From Terasakiella brassicae (GTDB lineage Bacteria; Pseudomonadota; Alphaproteobacteria; Rhodospirillales; Terasakiellaceae): 64,000 nucleotides of DNA. The position numbers were made by a program, and so were the translations under genes. The notes under the pieces were generated by a model. That model did no database searches and had not been told where the DNA came from. It saw nothing but the letters and a program-made list of their open reading frames with translations. Numbering within the stretch: the stretch's first letter is position 1; each line of letters starts with the position of its first letter. The stretch is from assembly GCF_014641495.1 (NCBI RefSeq), contig NZ_BMHV01000008.1, positions 78,606 through 142,605 of the forward strand, written 5' to 3'. Below are positions 44,922 to 55,611 of this stretch, in pieces.

Positions 44922-46514
44922 TTAGTTTGCCTGACGACGCAGAAAGGCCGGAATATCCAGCAAATCGTCTTCGGTCTGCTGCGAGGTAACCGGACGATCA
45001 GCCGGGGAAATATCCAGACTTGGCTGTGACATTTCATGGATTTCGGCACTTTCTTTGGTTCGCGCAGGGCGTGATGTCCGACCTGTTACACGGTCAAACA
45101 AGGAACGTGCGGCACTTGGGGCGACTTCGCCTTCCACTTTTTCTTCCTGAACCTGTCTACTGATATGGAAGGGATTGTGGGCCTGAACCGGTTCATCCAC
45201 GCTGCTGGCTTGTGCGGCTGCGGGCGGAATAAACGGGGCGCGTTGTTGTTCAATAGGCGCAGATTCTACTGCTGCTTGTTGCGGTTGGCGCAGTGTATTC
45301 TGGATGCGCATGGCAACTTGTTCTGCATTCATGGCAACGTTTTCTTGAGCAACGGTATTTTCTTTTTGCTCTGTCATGGCCGGTTGGGCAACCGATTGCA
45401 TGGACAAAACTTTGGATGCAGCCGCTTTTGCCACAGTCGCATTGCGTTCTTCTGCTGACGGTGCCGGCTGTGTTTGTTGCGGGGCGGGTGTGTTTTCCAC
45501 AACTTCCAGAACACGGGGTTTCGGGTTTTCTGCTTCCATTGCATCAATGCCGGTGGAAACAACGGAAACGCGCATTCTGCCTTCGAGGCTTTCGTCCAGC
45601 GTGGTTCCGAAAATGATATTGGCGTTCGGGTCGACTTCTTCACGAATACGGTTGGCGGCTTCGTCCACTTCGAACAGAGAGATATCCAAACCACCCGTAA
45701 TGTTGATCAGGACGCCTTTCGCCCCTTTCATGGTGTTGTCGTCCAGCAACGGGTTGGAAATGGCGGCTTCGGCGGCTTCGACGGCACGGCGTTCGCCTTC
45801 GGCTTCGCCTGTCCCCATCATGGCTTTGCCCATCTCGCTCATAACGGTTTTGATGTCTGAAAAATCAAGGTTGATCATGCCGGGGCGAACCATCAAATCG
45901 GTCACACCACGGACACCGGAATGCAACACTTCGTCCGCCATTTGGAAAGCTTCGGCAAATGTTGTTTTTTCCGTTGCGATACGGAACAGGTTTTGGTTCG
46001 GGATGACGATCAGGGTATCGACATATTTTTGCATTTCTTCGATACCGGAATCTGCCAAACGCATGCGGTGCACGCCTTCGAACTGGAACGGTTTTGTCAC
46101 TACGCCAACGGTCAAAATACCGGCTTCACGCGCAGCATGTGCAATCACAGGGGCGGCCCCTGTGCCTGTGCCACCGCCCATACCGGCAGTGATGAACACC
46201 ATGTTGGACCCTGCAATTTGCTGCATGATATCATCAATGGATTCAAGGGCTGCATCGCGCCCGACATCGGGCCTGGAACCCGCACCCAGACCGGATGTCA
46301 GTTGCGCACCCAATTGAATACGGTGATCTGATTTGGATTGTGCCAGTGCTTGTGCATCCGTATTGGCAACAACAAATTCCACACCTTCCAAAGAAGACTG
46401 GATCATATTGTTGACAGCGTTACCGCCGGCACCACCTACGCCGATGACTGTGATACGGGGGCCTGTTTGCACAGGGGCCGGATGATGTTCCGGTGCTTGA
46501 AAATTAATGGCCAT
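44922..46514 (-). CDS. ftsZ: Cell division protein FtsZ
   Basis: A 530-residue tubulin-like GTPase that forms the division ring. The GTP-binding G box is [13 protein letters not shown], with the early [14 protein letters not shown] and the synergy loop [15 protein letters not shown]. After the globular part (residues about 1-320) comes a long disordered linker rich in Gln, Pro and Ala (about 330-510), then the conserved C-terminal peptide [15 protein letters not shown] that binds FtsA. The linker is long, as in alphaproteobacteria such as Caulobacter. It is the last dcw gene before the lpxC gap, 116 bases from ftsA. Confidence 0.98.
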   Translation of the reverse strand: MAINFQAPEHHPAPVQTGPRITVIGVGGAGGNAVNNMIQSSLEGVEFVVANTDAQALAQSKSDHRIQLGAQLTSGLGAGSRPDVGRDAALESIDDIMQQIAGSNMVFITAGMGGGTGTGAAPVIAHAAREAGILTVGVVTKPFQFEGVHRMRLADSGIEEMQKYVDTLIVIPNQNLFRIATEKTTFAEAFQMADEVLHSGVRGVTDLMVRPGMINLDFSDIKTVMSEMGKAMMGTGEAEGERRAVEAAEAAISNPLLDDNTMKGAKGVLINITGGLDISLFEVDEAANRIREEVDPNANIIFGTTLDESLEGRMRVSVVSTGIDAMEAENPKPRVLEVVENTPAPQQTQPAPSAEERNATVAKAAASKVLSMQSVAQPAMTEQKENTVAQENVAMNAEQVAMRIQNTLRQPQQAAVESAPIEQQRAPFIPPAAAQASSVDEPVQAHNPFHISRQVQEEKVEGEVAPSAARSLFDRVTGRTSRPARTKESAEIHEMSQPSLDISPADRPVTSQQTEDDLLDIPAFLRRQAN

Positions 46515-46630
46515 TTTTGTCTGCCCTTTCGATTTACAACGTGTATTACTGTTTTGTTATCGCTCTTGCCAGTTCCAACTTTATTTTTTTGCGTTGGTTT
46601 GTGGCTGTTTGAGTAGTTTAAGGTCCAAAT
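46515..46630 (-). promoter_or_regulatory. ftsA-ftsZ intergenic region, possible ftsZ promoter
   Basis: A 116-base gap inside an otherwise tightly packed cluster, which suggests an internal promoter or leader for ftsZ. The region is AT-rich near 46570-46610. I do not see a convincing -35/-10 pair by eye. Confidence 0.35.
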
Positions 46631-47890
46631 CTAAAAATTTTGTTTAAACCAGACCCCTAATTTTCCAAAAAGATGATTAGGGGCCGGTCCGGCTTGTGGA
46701 GATGACAACGGCCATGCTCCCTGTTTCTCGTGTGCATGTTTTAAAAGACCGATGCATGTTGAAAACTCCGGTCCGCTTGTTGCGTCCGCCAACCCCTTTA
46801 AACGTTGGGGGCGGGCGATACGAATTCGTTTACTGAGAATGCGGGACGCCAGTTCCGGCACTCCGCGCAATTGGGCCGCACCACCTGTCAGGACAACCTG
46901 ACGGCCAATGACTTTATCAAGGCCTGAATTTTCCAGACGTTCGCGAACCAGTTCAAACGTTTCTTCCAGACGGGGCTGAATAATGCTGACCAATGTGGAA
47001 CGTGATTCCGTTGTGCCTTCGGCTTCGTCCTCTTCGCCCAAAACAGGGACCCGTAGAATTTCGTGATCGTCGCTGGGGGCGGGCAGACAACTGCCGAACT
47101 TGGTTTTCATACGCTCTGCATGGGCAACCGGTGTATTCAGTCCGCGCGAAATATCGTTGGTGACCTGAATGCCGCCCACGGGAATGCTGTCCACATGGAT
47201 CAGGTTGCCTTCGATAAAGACGGCGATGTCTGTTGTGCCACCGCCCATATCAACCACACAGACACCCAAATTCATTTCGTCGGTAACCAAGCAGCCCAAC
47301 CCACTGGCATAGGCACTGATGACTTCTTCTTCCACATCCAGATGGCAACGTTCCAGACAGGTCTTTAAATTGCGTACTGTGCTGGAATTTGCTGAAATCA
47401 GGTTCATGCGGGCGCTCAGGCGTTCCCCGACCATACCGCGCGGGTCGCGGATGCCGGCTTCGCCATTTACGGTAAAGTCTGTCGGCATGGTGTGTAAAAG
47501 AACGTGATCTTGGGGCAATTGGCCTTGCACACGGGCTTGGGTAAACAGGCGCTGGATATCAAGGTTGCCAATCTGTGCGGTGGGAACATTGGTTTCCACA
47601 TCCTTGATTTGCGCCTTGGGCTGTCCGCCGGAAAGCGAAACGATGACGCGGTCAATGGTGTCGTCTGCCATTTCTTCGGCAACGTGAACGGCAGAACGGA
47701 TAGAACGTTCGGCCGCTTCCATATCGACGATAACGCCGCGACGCAGACCGTTTGCAATTTGATGAGACAGGCCGACGATTTCCAGTTCCTGATCCTTGTG
47801 GGCACGCGCAACAAAGCACGACACCTTGGTTGTGCCGATATCCAGAGCCGCAATCAGGCCGTTTCTGGTTTTCTTTGTCACGTTGCTCAT
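46631..47890 (-). CDS. ftsA: Cell division protein FtsA
   Basis: A 419-residue actin-like protein that tethers FtsZ to the membrane. ATG 47890 is chosen over the TTG at 47896. The ATP-binding motifs are visible: AALDIGTTKVSCFVAR near the start, VVDMGGGTTDIAVF, and LTGGAAQLRG. The last residues (HLFGKLGVWFKQNF) form the expected amphipathic membrane-targeting helix. It starts 41 bases after the ftsQ stop. Confidence 0.97.
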   Translation of the reverse strand: MSNVTKKTRNGLIAALDIGTTKVSCFVARAHKDQELEIVGLSHQIANGLRRGVIVDMEAAERSIRSAVHVAEEMADDTIDRVIVSLSGGQPKAQIKDVETNVPTAQIGNLDIQRLFTQARVQGQLPQDHVLLHTMPTDFTVNGEAGIRDPRGMVGERLSARMNLISANSSTVRNLKTCLERCHLDVEEEVISAYASGLGCLVTDEMNLGVCVVDMGGGTTDIAVFIEGNLIHVDSIPVGGIQVTNDISRGLNTPVAHAERMKTKFGSCLPAPSDDHEILRVPVLGEEDEAEGTTESRSTLVSIIQPRLEETFELVRERLENSGLDKVIGRQVVLTGGAAQLRGVPELASRILSKRIRIARPQRLKGLADATSGPEFSTCIGLLKHAHEKQGAWPLSSPQAGPAPNHLFGKLGVWFKQNF

Positions 47891-47931
47891 ATCCAAATCT
47901 TCAAAACACAGGTCGGTTTCAAAACACCAAC

Positions 47932-48774
47932 TTATGTATCTTGCCCCCCAACTGGTTTACGAATCGTTTCCAAATCGTCGATTTTAACCATGATTCTGTC
48001 CGGCAGGCGCATATCGATACTGGTGAGTTTTTTGTCAAACAGCAGATTTTCCTTGTTGTAAACGGCAAGGCGCGACCATGCTTTTTCTGGATTGTCTTCA
48101 GGCAGGCGAATAAAGGCGCCATTTTCCATTGCGATATCCCAACGACGATCGGAGACCCGTACCGCTGCTTTGACTTTTTTGTTCAGATCCGGTTCTGAGC
48201 GTAAAATCGCCAGAACTTGTGCGCTATGTTCCGGTGCCCCTTCGCCGACGACCAATGGCAGATGGGAGAAAACCTTAATGTCGTCCCCCCCGGTCAGAAT
48301 GACGTCCCCTTCCTTGTTGATCAAAGAGAAGGTCCCGTCATGTTGCCACATGGCAATGGGGCGGTGTTCGTTCAGGCGAATGTGTAAAATATCGGGAAGT
48401 TGGCGTTCAACCGATGCGGTTGCCACCCACGGCAAGGCCTCAATCCGTTCGCGTAAAACCTGTGGGTTAATATCCAGAATGGGTTGGTCCAGTTCCAGAT
48501 TGACGACGGCGCGCAAATCTTTCAACGGGGTGTTTTCGCGTCCTTCGACCAGAACATCACGCAAGGTCAGGCCTGTTTTGGCCGTTGCGTTCAGGGTTGC
48601 GCGTTCTAAACGCATGGAAGCAATATCGGTCAAACCCGTTTTGACGGCATAGGTCAAAAGGGCGGCCACAATTCCCATAACGGCACTGAATATCAGCGGG
48701 CGGACGGTGGCCCGTTTCCACCAGACTTGTGTCCGTTTGCGTTTGTTTTGTGATGTCACACTTAGTTGTCGCAT
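47932..48774 (-). CDS. ftsQ: Cell division protein FtsQ
   Basis: A 280-residue single-pass protein linking early and late divisome parts. ATG 48774 is preferred: GAGGA lies 6 bases upstream; a start at 48795 would overlap ddl by 34 bases. A basic cytoplasmic tail is followed by a membrane helix near residues 30-50, then the POTRA domain (about residues 70-140: LTLRDVLVEGRENTPLKDL) and the FtsQ domain. It overlaps ddl by 13 bases. Confidence 0.92.
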   Translation of the reverse strand: MRQLSVTSQNKRKRTQVWWKRATVRPLIFSAVMGIVAALLTYAVKTGLTDIASMRLERATLNATAKTGLTLRDVLVEGRENTPLKDLRAVVNLELDQPILDINPQVLRERIEALPWVATASVERQLPDILHIRLNEHRPIAMWQHDGTFSLINKEGDVILTGGDDIKVFSHLPLVVGEGAPEHSAQVLAILRSEPDLNKKVKAAVRVSDRRWDIAMENGAFIRLPEDNPEKAWSRLAVYNKENLLFDKKLTSIDMRLPDRIMVKIDDLETIRKPVGGQDT

Positions 48775-49673
48775 CGCGCTTCCTCGATCATCCATGCAAC
48801 CAGTTTGGGGAAGGAAATTCCGACAGCGGCGGCTTGTTCCGGCACCAAAGATGTCGGTGTCATGCCCGGCTGGGTGTTAATTTCCAGAATATAAATCTCG
48901 CCTTTTTCGTCGTCATAACGGAAATCGGCACGACTGACGCCGCGACATCCCAATGTTTCATGGGCTTTTTCTGCCAAACGTTTGGCTTTTTCTTCGATAT
49001 CTGCCGGGATGTTTGCCGGGACTTCATGCCAGGACCCACCTTCAACATATTTGGCATCGTAGTCATAAAATTTATGATCGGTACAAATCTCGGTCACAGC
49101 GAGGGCGCCGCGTGATCCCATGACGGTGACGGTCAACTCGCGCCCCGGGACAAACTGTTCAATCATCACTTCATCGCCATAAGGCCAGTCATCGTGGCTG
49201 AACGGTGGTTCGTCCCCGTCCATGACAACCTTAACGCCAACGCTGGATCCTTCATTGGTCGGTTTGATGACATAGGGACCATCCATGACGTTTCCGGCCA
49301 GAACATCGTCGCGTTTGACGATATCGTGTTTGGCGCATGGAATGCCGACTTGTTCAAACAGGCGTTTGGACATGGGCTTATCCATCGCAAGGGCAGAGGC
49401 CATGACGCCGGAATGGGTGTAGGGAATATTGATGATATTCAGGAAACCCTGAATGCAGCCATCTTCGCCGTACGGGCCATGCAGGGCGTTAAAAATCACG
49501 TCCGGTTTGGGATATAAGCGTGTCAGCAACGATCCCATATCGCGCTGGATATCAATTGTGGTCACGCTATAACCGGCTTCTTGCAAAGCCTTGGCGCACG
49601 CCGCCCCGCTGACCAGAGAAACTTCACGTTCCGAGGACCATCCGCCCATCAGGACAGCAACATGTGTCGTCAT
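48762..49673 (-). CDS. ddl: D-alanine-D-alanine ligase
   Basis: A 303-residue ATP-grasp enzyme that makes the D-Ala-D-Ala dipeptide of peptidoglycan. ATG 49673 has GGAG upstream and overlaps the murB stop by 4 bases; residues further upstream belong to murB in another frame. Motifs: VLMGGWSSEREVSLVSG at the start, HGPYGEDGCIQGFL, YVIKPTNEGSSVGV and the metal-binding ILEINTQPGMTPTSL. Length is typical. Cytoplasmic, within the dcw cluster. Confidence 0.97.
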   Translation of the reverse strand: MTTHVAVLMGGWSSEREVSLVSGAACAKALQEAGYSVTTIDIQRDMGSLLTRLYPKPDVIFNALHGPYGEDGCIQGFLNIINIPYTHSGVMASALAMDKPMSKRLFEQVGIPCAKHDIVKRDDVLAGNVMDGPYVIKPTNEGSSVGVKVVMDGDEPPFSHDDWPYGDEVMIEQFVPGRELTVTVMGSRGALAVTEICTDHKFYDYDAKYVEGGSWHEVPANIPADIEEKAKRLAEKAHETLGCRGVSRADFRYDDEKGEIYILEINTQPGMTPTSLVPEQAAAVGISFPKLVAWMIEEARCDN

Positions 49674-50602
49674 TGGTCTTCTCCTTTTTCCAAGCCGATG
49701 CGCTTGATTTCCCAACGCAGTTCAATTCCGCTTTGTTTTAAAACACGGGCGCGCACTTCTTCGCCCAATCCTTCCAGATCGGCGGCTGTGGCCTCGCCGG
49801 TATTGAGCAGGAAATTGCAATGTTGTTCGGATACCTGTGCACCACCGCGTTTTAATCCACGACATCCGGCCGCATCAATTAATTGCCATGCCTTGTGACC
49901 ATCGGGGTTTGCAAAAGTCGACCCGCCTGTGCGTGAACGAACGGGTTGGCTATCCCCACGTGCCTGTTGAATTTCTTTCATCCGTGCTGCGATTTCAGTC
50001 TGGTCTGCCGGGTGTGCACGTAATCGCGCGGACAGGAAAATCCAGTCCGCAGACAGATCGCAATGGCGATAGCTATATCCCATTTCATTCAGGCTTAAGG
50101 TTTTGACCTCGGCATTCGGGGACAAGGTGGTGGCTTCCATCAGCACATCTTTCATTTCACGACCATAGGCACCTGCGTTCATACGCAAGGCACCGCCTAT
50201 TGTGCCGGGAATACCACTAAGAAATTCTAAACCACCTAAAGAATTATCCAGCGCAACCTTGGCAACATTGCCATCCAATGCGCCCGCGCCGCAGATAATA
50301 TCCTGATTTTCCACGCGGATTTGTGCAAAATTGCGCCCCAATCGCACTACAACGCCGGGGATACCGCCATCACGAACCAGCAGGTTTGAACCCACCCCGA
50401 TAAAGGTAACCGGGACATCGGCGGGTTTGTTTTGCATAAAATCGCGTAAATCGTCGCTGTCTTCGGGGCGGAACATGACTTCAGCCGGTCCACCCACGCG
50501 GAACCATGTAATCTTATCCAAAGGCGCGTTGGCGCTTAATCGTCCGCGCACGGCGGGCAATCTGTCCAGCAGTCCTTCTTTGAATAAAACAGCGCAAGTC
50601 AC
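49670..50602 (-). CDS. murB: UDP-N-acetylenolpyruvoylglucosamine reductase MurB
   Basis: A 310-residue FAD enzyme that reduces enolpyruvyl-UDP-GlcNAc to UDP-MurNAc. The start is GTG 50602 with AAGGA upstream, 5 bases after the murC stop. Type I MurB features: TWFRVGGPAEVMF, VIGVGSN-like FIGVGSNLLVRDGGI, GLEFLSGIPGTIGGALRMNAGAYG, the catalytic serine in QPVRSRTGGSTFANP, and a final helix. Overlaps ddl by 4 bases. Confidence 0.97.
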   Translation of the reverse strand: MTCAVLFKEGLLDRLPAVRGRLSANAPLDKITWFRVGGPAEVMFRPEDSDDLRDFMQNKPADVPVTFIGVGSNLLVRDGGIPGVVVRLGRNFAQIRVENQDIICGAGALDGNVAKVALDNSLGGLEFLSGIPGTIGGALRMNAGAYGREMKDVLMEATTLSPNAEVKTLSLNEMGYSYRHCDLSADWIFLSARLRAHPADQTEIAARMKEIQQARGDSQPVRSRTGGSTFANPDGHKAWQLIDAAGCRGLKRGGAQVSEQHCNFLLNTGEATAADLEGLGEEVRARVLKQSGIELRWEIKRIGLEKGEDQ

Positions 50603-50607
50603 GAAAA

Positions 50608-52017
50608 TTATCCTTCTTTTACTTTGCTGAGTTGATCCGGTAAGTCATAGGCCCAGGCTGAAATACTGCCTGCCCCACAACAGACGACATAATCACCGGG
50701 ACCGGCGATCTCATTAATGATGCTGGCCAGCTTGTCCTGGCTTTCCAACGAGATCACATGACGGTGACCGTGACCGATCAGACTTTCCACCAGATGATCT
50801 TTATCGATCCCTTCGATCGGTTGTTCACCAGCGGGATAGACATCGGCGACGATGACAGTGTCAGCATCGTTGAAACAGGTAGAGAATTCTTCAAACAGGT
50901 CGCGCAGGCGGGTGTAACGATGGGGTTGCACAACGGCGTGGACCTTACCCCGTCCGGCGCTGCGTGCCGCCTTTAAGACAGAGGAAATTTCAACCGGATG
51001 GTGGGCATAATCGTCAATAATGGCGATGCCATCGACTTCGCCGGTTTTAGTGAAACGACGCTTGACCCCTTCAAACGCGGATAAACCTTTGCGAATGGTG
51101 GCATCCGACATACCCAGTTCCAGACCCACACAAACGGCGGCGAGACTGTTTTGCACGTTATGTGCCCCCAACATGGGGAAACGCAGTCCTTCGATGGTGC
51201 GTGTCTCTTCGCCACGTTTGTTGATGACCACATCAAACCGTGCCCCGTCCGGTCCCATATCCACATTGGTGGCGCGCACATCGGCCTGAGGGGAAAATCC
51301 ATAAGTGACGATTTTGCGGTCCGGCACACGCGGGATCATGGCCTGAACTTCGGCATGATCAATACACAGGGCAGCAAAACCGTAAAACGGAATGTTTTGA
51401 ATGAAGGTATCAAAGGCCGCGCGCAATTTATCAAAGCTGCCGTAATGATCCAGATGTTCCGGGTCGATATTGGTAACAACGGCACAGGAAGCGGGGAGCT
51501 TGATAAAGGTCCCATCAGACTCGTCGGCTTCGGCAACCAGCCAATCGCCTGTACCCAGACGGGCGTTTGTGCCGTACGTATTGATGATCCCGCCATTGAT
51601 GACGGTCGGGTCCAGACCTGCGGCATCCAGCAAGGTTGCAACGATGGTTGTCGTTGTGGTTTTGCCATGTGTGCCGCCAATGGCAATGGCTGCTTTCAGG
51701 CGCATCAGTTCCGCCAGCATTTCTGCACGGCGCACAACGGGAATATGATTGTGGCGGGCATGCACGACTTCGGGGTTATCCGGTTTGACGGCGGATGAAA
51801 TCACAACGACCTGTGCATCTTTGGCATTCTCGGCCTGATGCCCGACAAAGACTTTAATCCCAAGGTCGCGCAGACGTTTAACGTTTGCATTGTCGCTTAA
51901 ATCGCTACCTTGAACGGTATAGCCGAGGTTATGCAGAATTTCTGCAATGCCGCTCATACCGATGCCGCCGATACCGACGAAATGAAGGGTGCCAATGGAT
52001 AAAGGTAAGGATTTCAT
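50608..52017 (-). CDS. murC: UDP-N-acetylmuramate-L-alanine ligase MurC
   Basis: A 469-residue Mur ligase adding L-Ala to UDP-MurNAc. The N-terminal Rossmann motif [14 protein letters not shown], the ATP loop [14 protein letters not shown], the central [17 protein letters not shown] and the C-terminal [11 protein letters not shown] are all visible. Length is usual. It starts 3 bases after murG. Confidence 0.98.
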   Translation of the reverse strand: MKSLPLSIGTLHFVGIGGIGMSGIAEILHNLGYTVQGSDLSDNANVKRLRDLGIKVFVGHQAENAKDAQVVVISSAVKPDNPEVVHARHNHIPVVRRAEMLAELMRLKAAIAIGGTHGKTTTTTIVATLLDAAGLDPTVINGGIINTYGTNARLGTGDWLVAEADESDGTFIKLPASCAVVTNIDPEHLDHYGSFDKLRAAFDTFIQNIPFYGFAALCIDHAEVQAMIPRVPDRKIVTYGFSPQADVRATNVDMGPDGARFDVVINKRGEETRTIEGLRFPMLGAHNVQNSLAAVCVGLELGMSDATIRKGLSAFEGVKRRFTKTGEVDGIAIIDDYAHHPVEISSVLKAARSAGRGKVHAVVQPHRYTRLRDLFEEFSTCFNDADTVIVADVYPAGEQPIEGIDKDHLVESLIGHGHRHVISLESQDKLASIINEIAGPGDYVVCCGAGSISAWAYDLPDQLSKVKEG

Positions 52018-52020
52018 GGT

Positions 52021-53127
52021 TTATTCTTTCACCTTGATTAAGTCTTCGACCGTGTCGGCCAAACGGGTGGCGGCGTCGGGTTGACCCGCGTTATATGCCG
52101 CGTCAGCCATTTGAGTCAGGATTTGCGGATCGCTGAACAGGTTGTTTAATTCCTGTGTCAAACGATCTGCACTCAATTCAGTCTGGGCGATCAACTTGCA
52201 TGCCCCTGAAGTTTCCAGATTTTGCGCATTGCGGGTTTGATGATCGTCGGTCGCATGGGGGTAGGGAACCAGAATGGATGGGCGACCAACGGTTGTAACC
52301 TCTGCACAGGTGGAGGCACCGGCGCGCGCGATTAAAAGATGTGCACTGGACAATAAGGCGGGTACATCCTGAAAGAAGCTGTCCAGTTTGATATGATCAA
52401 TTCCGGTTGTGCTGTAACTTTCTTTGGTCGCATCCAGAAATTCGGGTCGACATTGCTGGGTCACAGATAAACGGGATTTGATCTTTTTATCCAATTTGGA
52501 AAATGCATCAGGCAGAATGTCACTAAAGACTTGTGCGCCCTGTGAGCCGCCAAGAACAAGAATATTGATTGTCTCCGCCATGTCCGCATAAGGGGTTTGG
52601 CGTTTATCCAAAATAGCTTGGCGCACAGGATTGCCGGTGAAAATGACTTTCCCCTCATTTTCAGAACCAATGTGATCCACCGTGGCAAAAGAGGTGCAAA
52701 TCCGTTTCACTTTTCCTGCCAATAAACGATTGGCCCGGCCCAAGACGGCATTTTGTTCATGGATAACGGTTGCATATCCCCCAAGTGAGGCGGCAATCAT
52801 GGTTGGCACAGACGGATAGCCACCAAAACCGACCACCACGCCGGGTTCCATTTTTGCAAGCAGGCGTTTGGCCTGAAAGATGCCAAGCCCCAAGGACAGG
52901 ACTGAGCGGATTTTGCCGAAAAGACCGCGCCCTGCGACACTGCCTGCACTGATATGTCGGGTTTCCAGTTGACCGAGGACACCGCTGTATTTGGCACCGC
53001 GTTTGTCGGTGAACAGAGCAAGGCGATAGCCCCGCGCAAGTAATTGTTCTGCAAGGCTTTCTGCCGGGAAAACATGCCCGCCTGTGCCGCCTGCGGCCAG
53101 AATGATCAAGGGTTTTTTGTCGCTCAT
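52021..53127 (-). CDS. murG: Lipid II glycosyltransferase MurG
   Basis: A 368-residue membrane-associated enzyme that adds GlcNAc to lipid I. The glycine-rich start is IILAAGGTGGHVFPA, with VVGFGGYPSVPTM, VIHEQNAVLGRAN, the hinge LVLGGSQGAQVFSD and the UDP-GlcNAc-binding IARAGASTCAEVTTVGRPSI. It overlaps ftsW by 4 bases (53124-53127). Confidence 0.98.
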   Translation of the reverse strand: MSDKKPLIILAAGGTGGHVFPAESLAEQLLARGYRLALFTDKRGAKYSGVLGQLETRHISAGSVAGRGLFGKIRSVLSLGLGIFQAKRLLAKMEPGVVVGFGGYPSVPTMIAASLGGYATVIHEQNAVLGRANRLLAGKVKRICTSFATVDHIGSENEGKVIFTGNPVRQAILDKRQTPYADMAETINILVLGGSQGAQVFSDILPDAFSKLDKKIKSRLSVTQQCRPEFLDATKESYSTTGIDHIKLDSFFQDVPALLSSAHLLIARAGASTCAEVTTVGRPSILVPYPHATDDHQTRNAQNLETSGACKLIAQTELSADRLTQELNNLFSDPQILTQMADAAYNAGQPDAATRLADTVEDLIKVKE

Positions 53128-54242
53128 AATTCCCCCCCGACGCGGCGGCGCGTCAGTGATAACAACATGCCCATGCCCAAAGCCAATGACAGCAAGGATG
53201 ACCCGCCATAAGAAATGAACGGCAGGGTCATGCCTTTGGTCGGCATCAGGTGTGTGGTTGAGGCCATATTAATGACAGCCTGCAAACCAAATTGGGTGAC
53301 GAGCCCCCCGACAGCCAGCAAAACAAACAGGTTGGTTTCGTGAAACATCTTGGAAAAACCGCGCAGAACAATGGTGGCAAACAAGCCGATAATGAAGAGA
53401 CAGGCAATCAGGCCGAATTCTTCACCGGCAACAGCAAAGATGAAATCCGTATGGGCATCGGGCAATAGGTGTTTGATATCGCCTTCACCGGGACCTGTGC
53501 CAAACAAACCGCCGTTCTGAAACGCTTCGAGGGAGCGTGAGATTTGATAGTTGTCCCCACTGGCCGGATCAAGGAAGCGATCTACCCGGCTTTTAACATG
53601 ATCAACCATCATATAGGCCGCCATAGAACCCGTCATAAAGACAACGGCGACCAGCACAACAAAGAATACAGGCAACCCTGCCAAGAAGAACTGCACCCCC
53701 CAAACGGCGGAGATTACAGCTGTCATCCCAAAATCGGGTTGTGTCACCAGCAATCCGGCAACCAAGGCAAACAGCGCAATGGAAATGAAATGACCGGGGA
53801 AGGCGGTATCCTTGCGCCATTCACTGAACATCCAGGCGGCAACCACCGCAAAGGTCGGTTTCAGGAATTCGGACGGTTGAATGGTGAAACCCGCAAAAGA
53901 AATCCAGCGTGCCGCCCCTTTGACTTCGGCCCCGAGAAAATGGGTGCTGGCGGTCAGGATCAGGAAAACCGCAAAAAGAACCGCAGCCAATCGACGCACC
54001 ATGACAGGTTCCAGCAAGGAAACAAAGATCATGGTTAATAACGCCAAAGGAAGATAGGCAAACTGACGAATGGCAAAATGGTAGGTGTCCAGACCGATGC
54101 GGGCCGCGACAGGTGGGCTGGCAGCTAAGGTCAAAATCGCCCCGATGGCAACAATCAATAAAATAGCCGACAGCAGCCAGCGATCAATCGTCCACCACCA
54201 ACGTCCCAAAACACTTGTATCGACACGAGAGAAGCTGATCAT
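53124..54242 (-). CDS. ftsW: Peptidoglycan polymerase FtsW
   Basis: A 372-residue SEDS-family glycosyltransferase with about ten membrane helices, polymerising lipid II at the septum with FtsI. Characteristic segments: GAARWISFAGFTIQPSEFLKP (cut short here; the core is GFTIQPSEFLK), LLVTQPDFGMTAV, the DAHTDFIFAVAGEEFG motif and the C-terminal PFISYGGSSLLSL. Its start lies immediately after the murD stop. Length is usual. Confidence 0.97.
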   Translation of the reverse strand: MISFSRVDTSVLGRWWWTIDRWLLSAILLIVAIGAILTLAASPPVAARIGLDTYHFAIRQFAYLPLALLTMIFVSLLEPVMVRRLAAVLFAVFLILTASTHFLGAEVKGAARWISFAGFTIQPSEFLKPTFAVVAAWMFSEWRKDTAFPGHFISIALFALVAGLLVTQPDFGMTAVISAVWGVQFFLAGLPVFFVVLVAVVFMTGSMAAYMMVDHVKSRVDRFLDPASGDNYQISRSLEAFQNGGLFGTGPGEGDIKHLLPDAHTDFIFAVAGEEFGLIACLFIIGLFATIVLRGFSKMFHETNLFVLLAVGGLVTQFGLQAVINMASTTHLMPTKGMTLPFISYGGSSLLSLALGMGMLLSLTRRRVGGEL

Positions 54243-55595
54243 CTAGGCGGCCTCCTCTTGTAATTTTTGGACAAGAGCGCGAAAGGCATCGCCGCGCGCT
54301 TCAAAACTGCTGAATTGATCCCACGAGGCACAGGCCGGGGATAATAAAACAACACCGCCTTTTGCTTTTGCATCCTGAAAGGCTTGTGTAAGCGCGCGTT
54401 CCAGTGTTTGACAACGCTGATAAGGCAGGGTGCCTTCCAGCGTTTGCGCAAAGGCATCTTCGGCCTCACCGATCAAGTAGGCTTTTTCAACAGAACTTAA
54501 TTGGCCCAACAACGAGGTGATGCCGCCTTCTTTGGCCTGCCCACCCGCAATCCAGTAGATGTGGTCATAAGCACCGAGGGCTTTGGCTGTGGCATCGGCG
54601 TTGGTGGCCTTGCTGTCATTGATGAATAAGACACCGTCAACAGTGGCAATGATTTCCTGACGATGGGCCAGACCGGGGAAGCCCGCAATGCCGCGCACAA
54701 TCCATGTGGGATCCGCGCCCAAGGCAATGGCGGTTGCGTAAGCCGCCAGTGCGTTTTGTTGGTTATGTTTGCCTTGCAGGGTTTTGACAGAAGACAAATC
54801 CATGACCTGAATACCTTCAGGATCAAAGGCTTCGTCAATCAGGATATCTTCATCAACGAAAATCGCATCTTCAACCGGGCCATTGGCGGTTATGGCAATC
54901 CGTTTTGCCTGTGTCAGGTCGTTTTCTGCAAAGACTTTGCGGCTATGATCGTCATCAATACCGATAAAGGCAAACTGTTCGGCCCCTTGATTAGCAAAAA
55001 TATTCTTTTTGGCGGCGATATATCCATCCAAGCCGCCGTGACGATCCAGATGATCAGGGCTGATGTTTAACCAGACCGCCACATCGGCACAAAGTGAAGG
55101 CGTGCGTTCTAATTGATAAGACGATAGTTCCAGCACATAAACACCGTCTTCATCCAATTGGTCCAGATCAAGGGCGGGTGTCCCCAGATTGCCGCCAACC
55201 GCGACATCAAAGCCTGCGACTTCTAACACATGGGCGATTAAGGATGTGGTCGTGGATTTCCCGTTGGTTCCGGTAATGGCCACGTATTTGGCGCTAGGGC
55301 AGGTTTGCACCAACAGTTCCACATCGCAAACGATGGGACAATTATGTGTACGTGCCAATTCCGCCACAGGGTGTGGGGCCGGGAAGGTATGCGGGATGCC
55401 GGGGCTCATAACCAGCAGGTCAATTTGGGTCCAATCCGCTTTGGTTAAATCAACCAGATCGTTGCGGGTCGATTTATCATCCCATGCCCAGACGCGTGCG
55501 CCTGCATCTTGCAAGGCGCGTTCAACCGAAGTCCCGGATTTACCGAGCCCGAGAACGGCGACTGTTTTGTTTTTATAGGCAATAGGGATGATCAC
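54243..55595 (-). CDS. murD: UDP-N-acetylmuramoyl-L-alanine-D-glutamate ligase MurD
   Basis: A 450-residue Mur ligase adding D-Glu. The start is GTG 55595 with AGGAG nearby. Motifs: VLGLGKSGTSVERAL, the ATP loop TGTNGKSTTTSLIAH, LNISPDHLDRHGGLDGY, INDSKATNADATAKAL and WIAGGQAKEGG. It is adjacent to ftsW without a gap and 16 bases after mraY. Confidence 0.98.
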   Translation of the reverse strand: MIIPIAYKNKTVAVLGLGKSGTSVERALQDAGARVWAWDDKSTRNDLVDLTKADWTQIDLLVMSPGIPHTFPAPHPVAELARTHNCPIVCDVELLVQTCPSAKYVAITGTNGKSTTTSLIAHVLEVAGFDVAVGGNLGTPALDLDQLDEDGVYVLELSSYQLERTPSLCADVAVWLNISPDHLDRHGGLDGYIAAKKNIFANQGAEQFAFIGIDDDHSRKVFAENDLTQAKRIAITANGPVEDAIFVDEDILIDEAFDPEGIQVMDLSSVKTLQGKHNQQNALAAYATAIALGADPTWIVRGIAGFPGLAHRQEIIATVDGVLFINDSKATNADATAKALGAYDHIYWIAGGQAKEGGITSLLGQLSSVEKAYLIGEAEDAFAQTLEGTLPYQRCQTLERALTQAFQDAKAKGGVVLLSPACASWDQFSSFEARGDAFRALVQKLQEEAA

Positions 55596-55611
55596 GTCCG
55601 GTATGCTCCTA

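Noticed and set aside
45376..46317. Plus-strand frame of 313 codons opposite ftsZ
   Set aside because: It lies fully inside ftsZ on the other strand, has a low-complexity serine/arginine composition and no ribosome site; it is a shadow of ftsZ codon usage.
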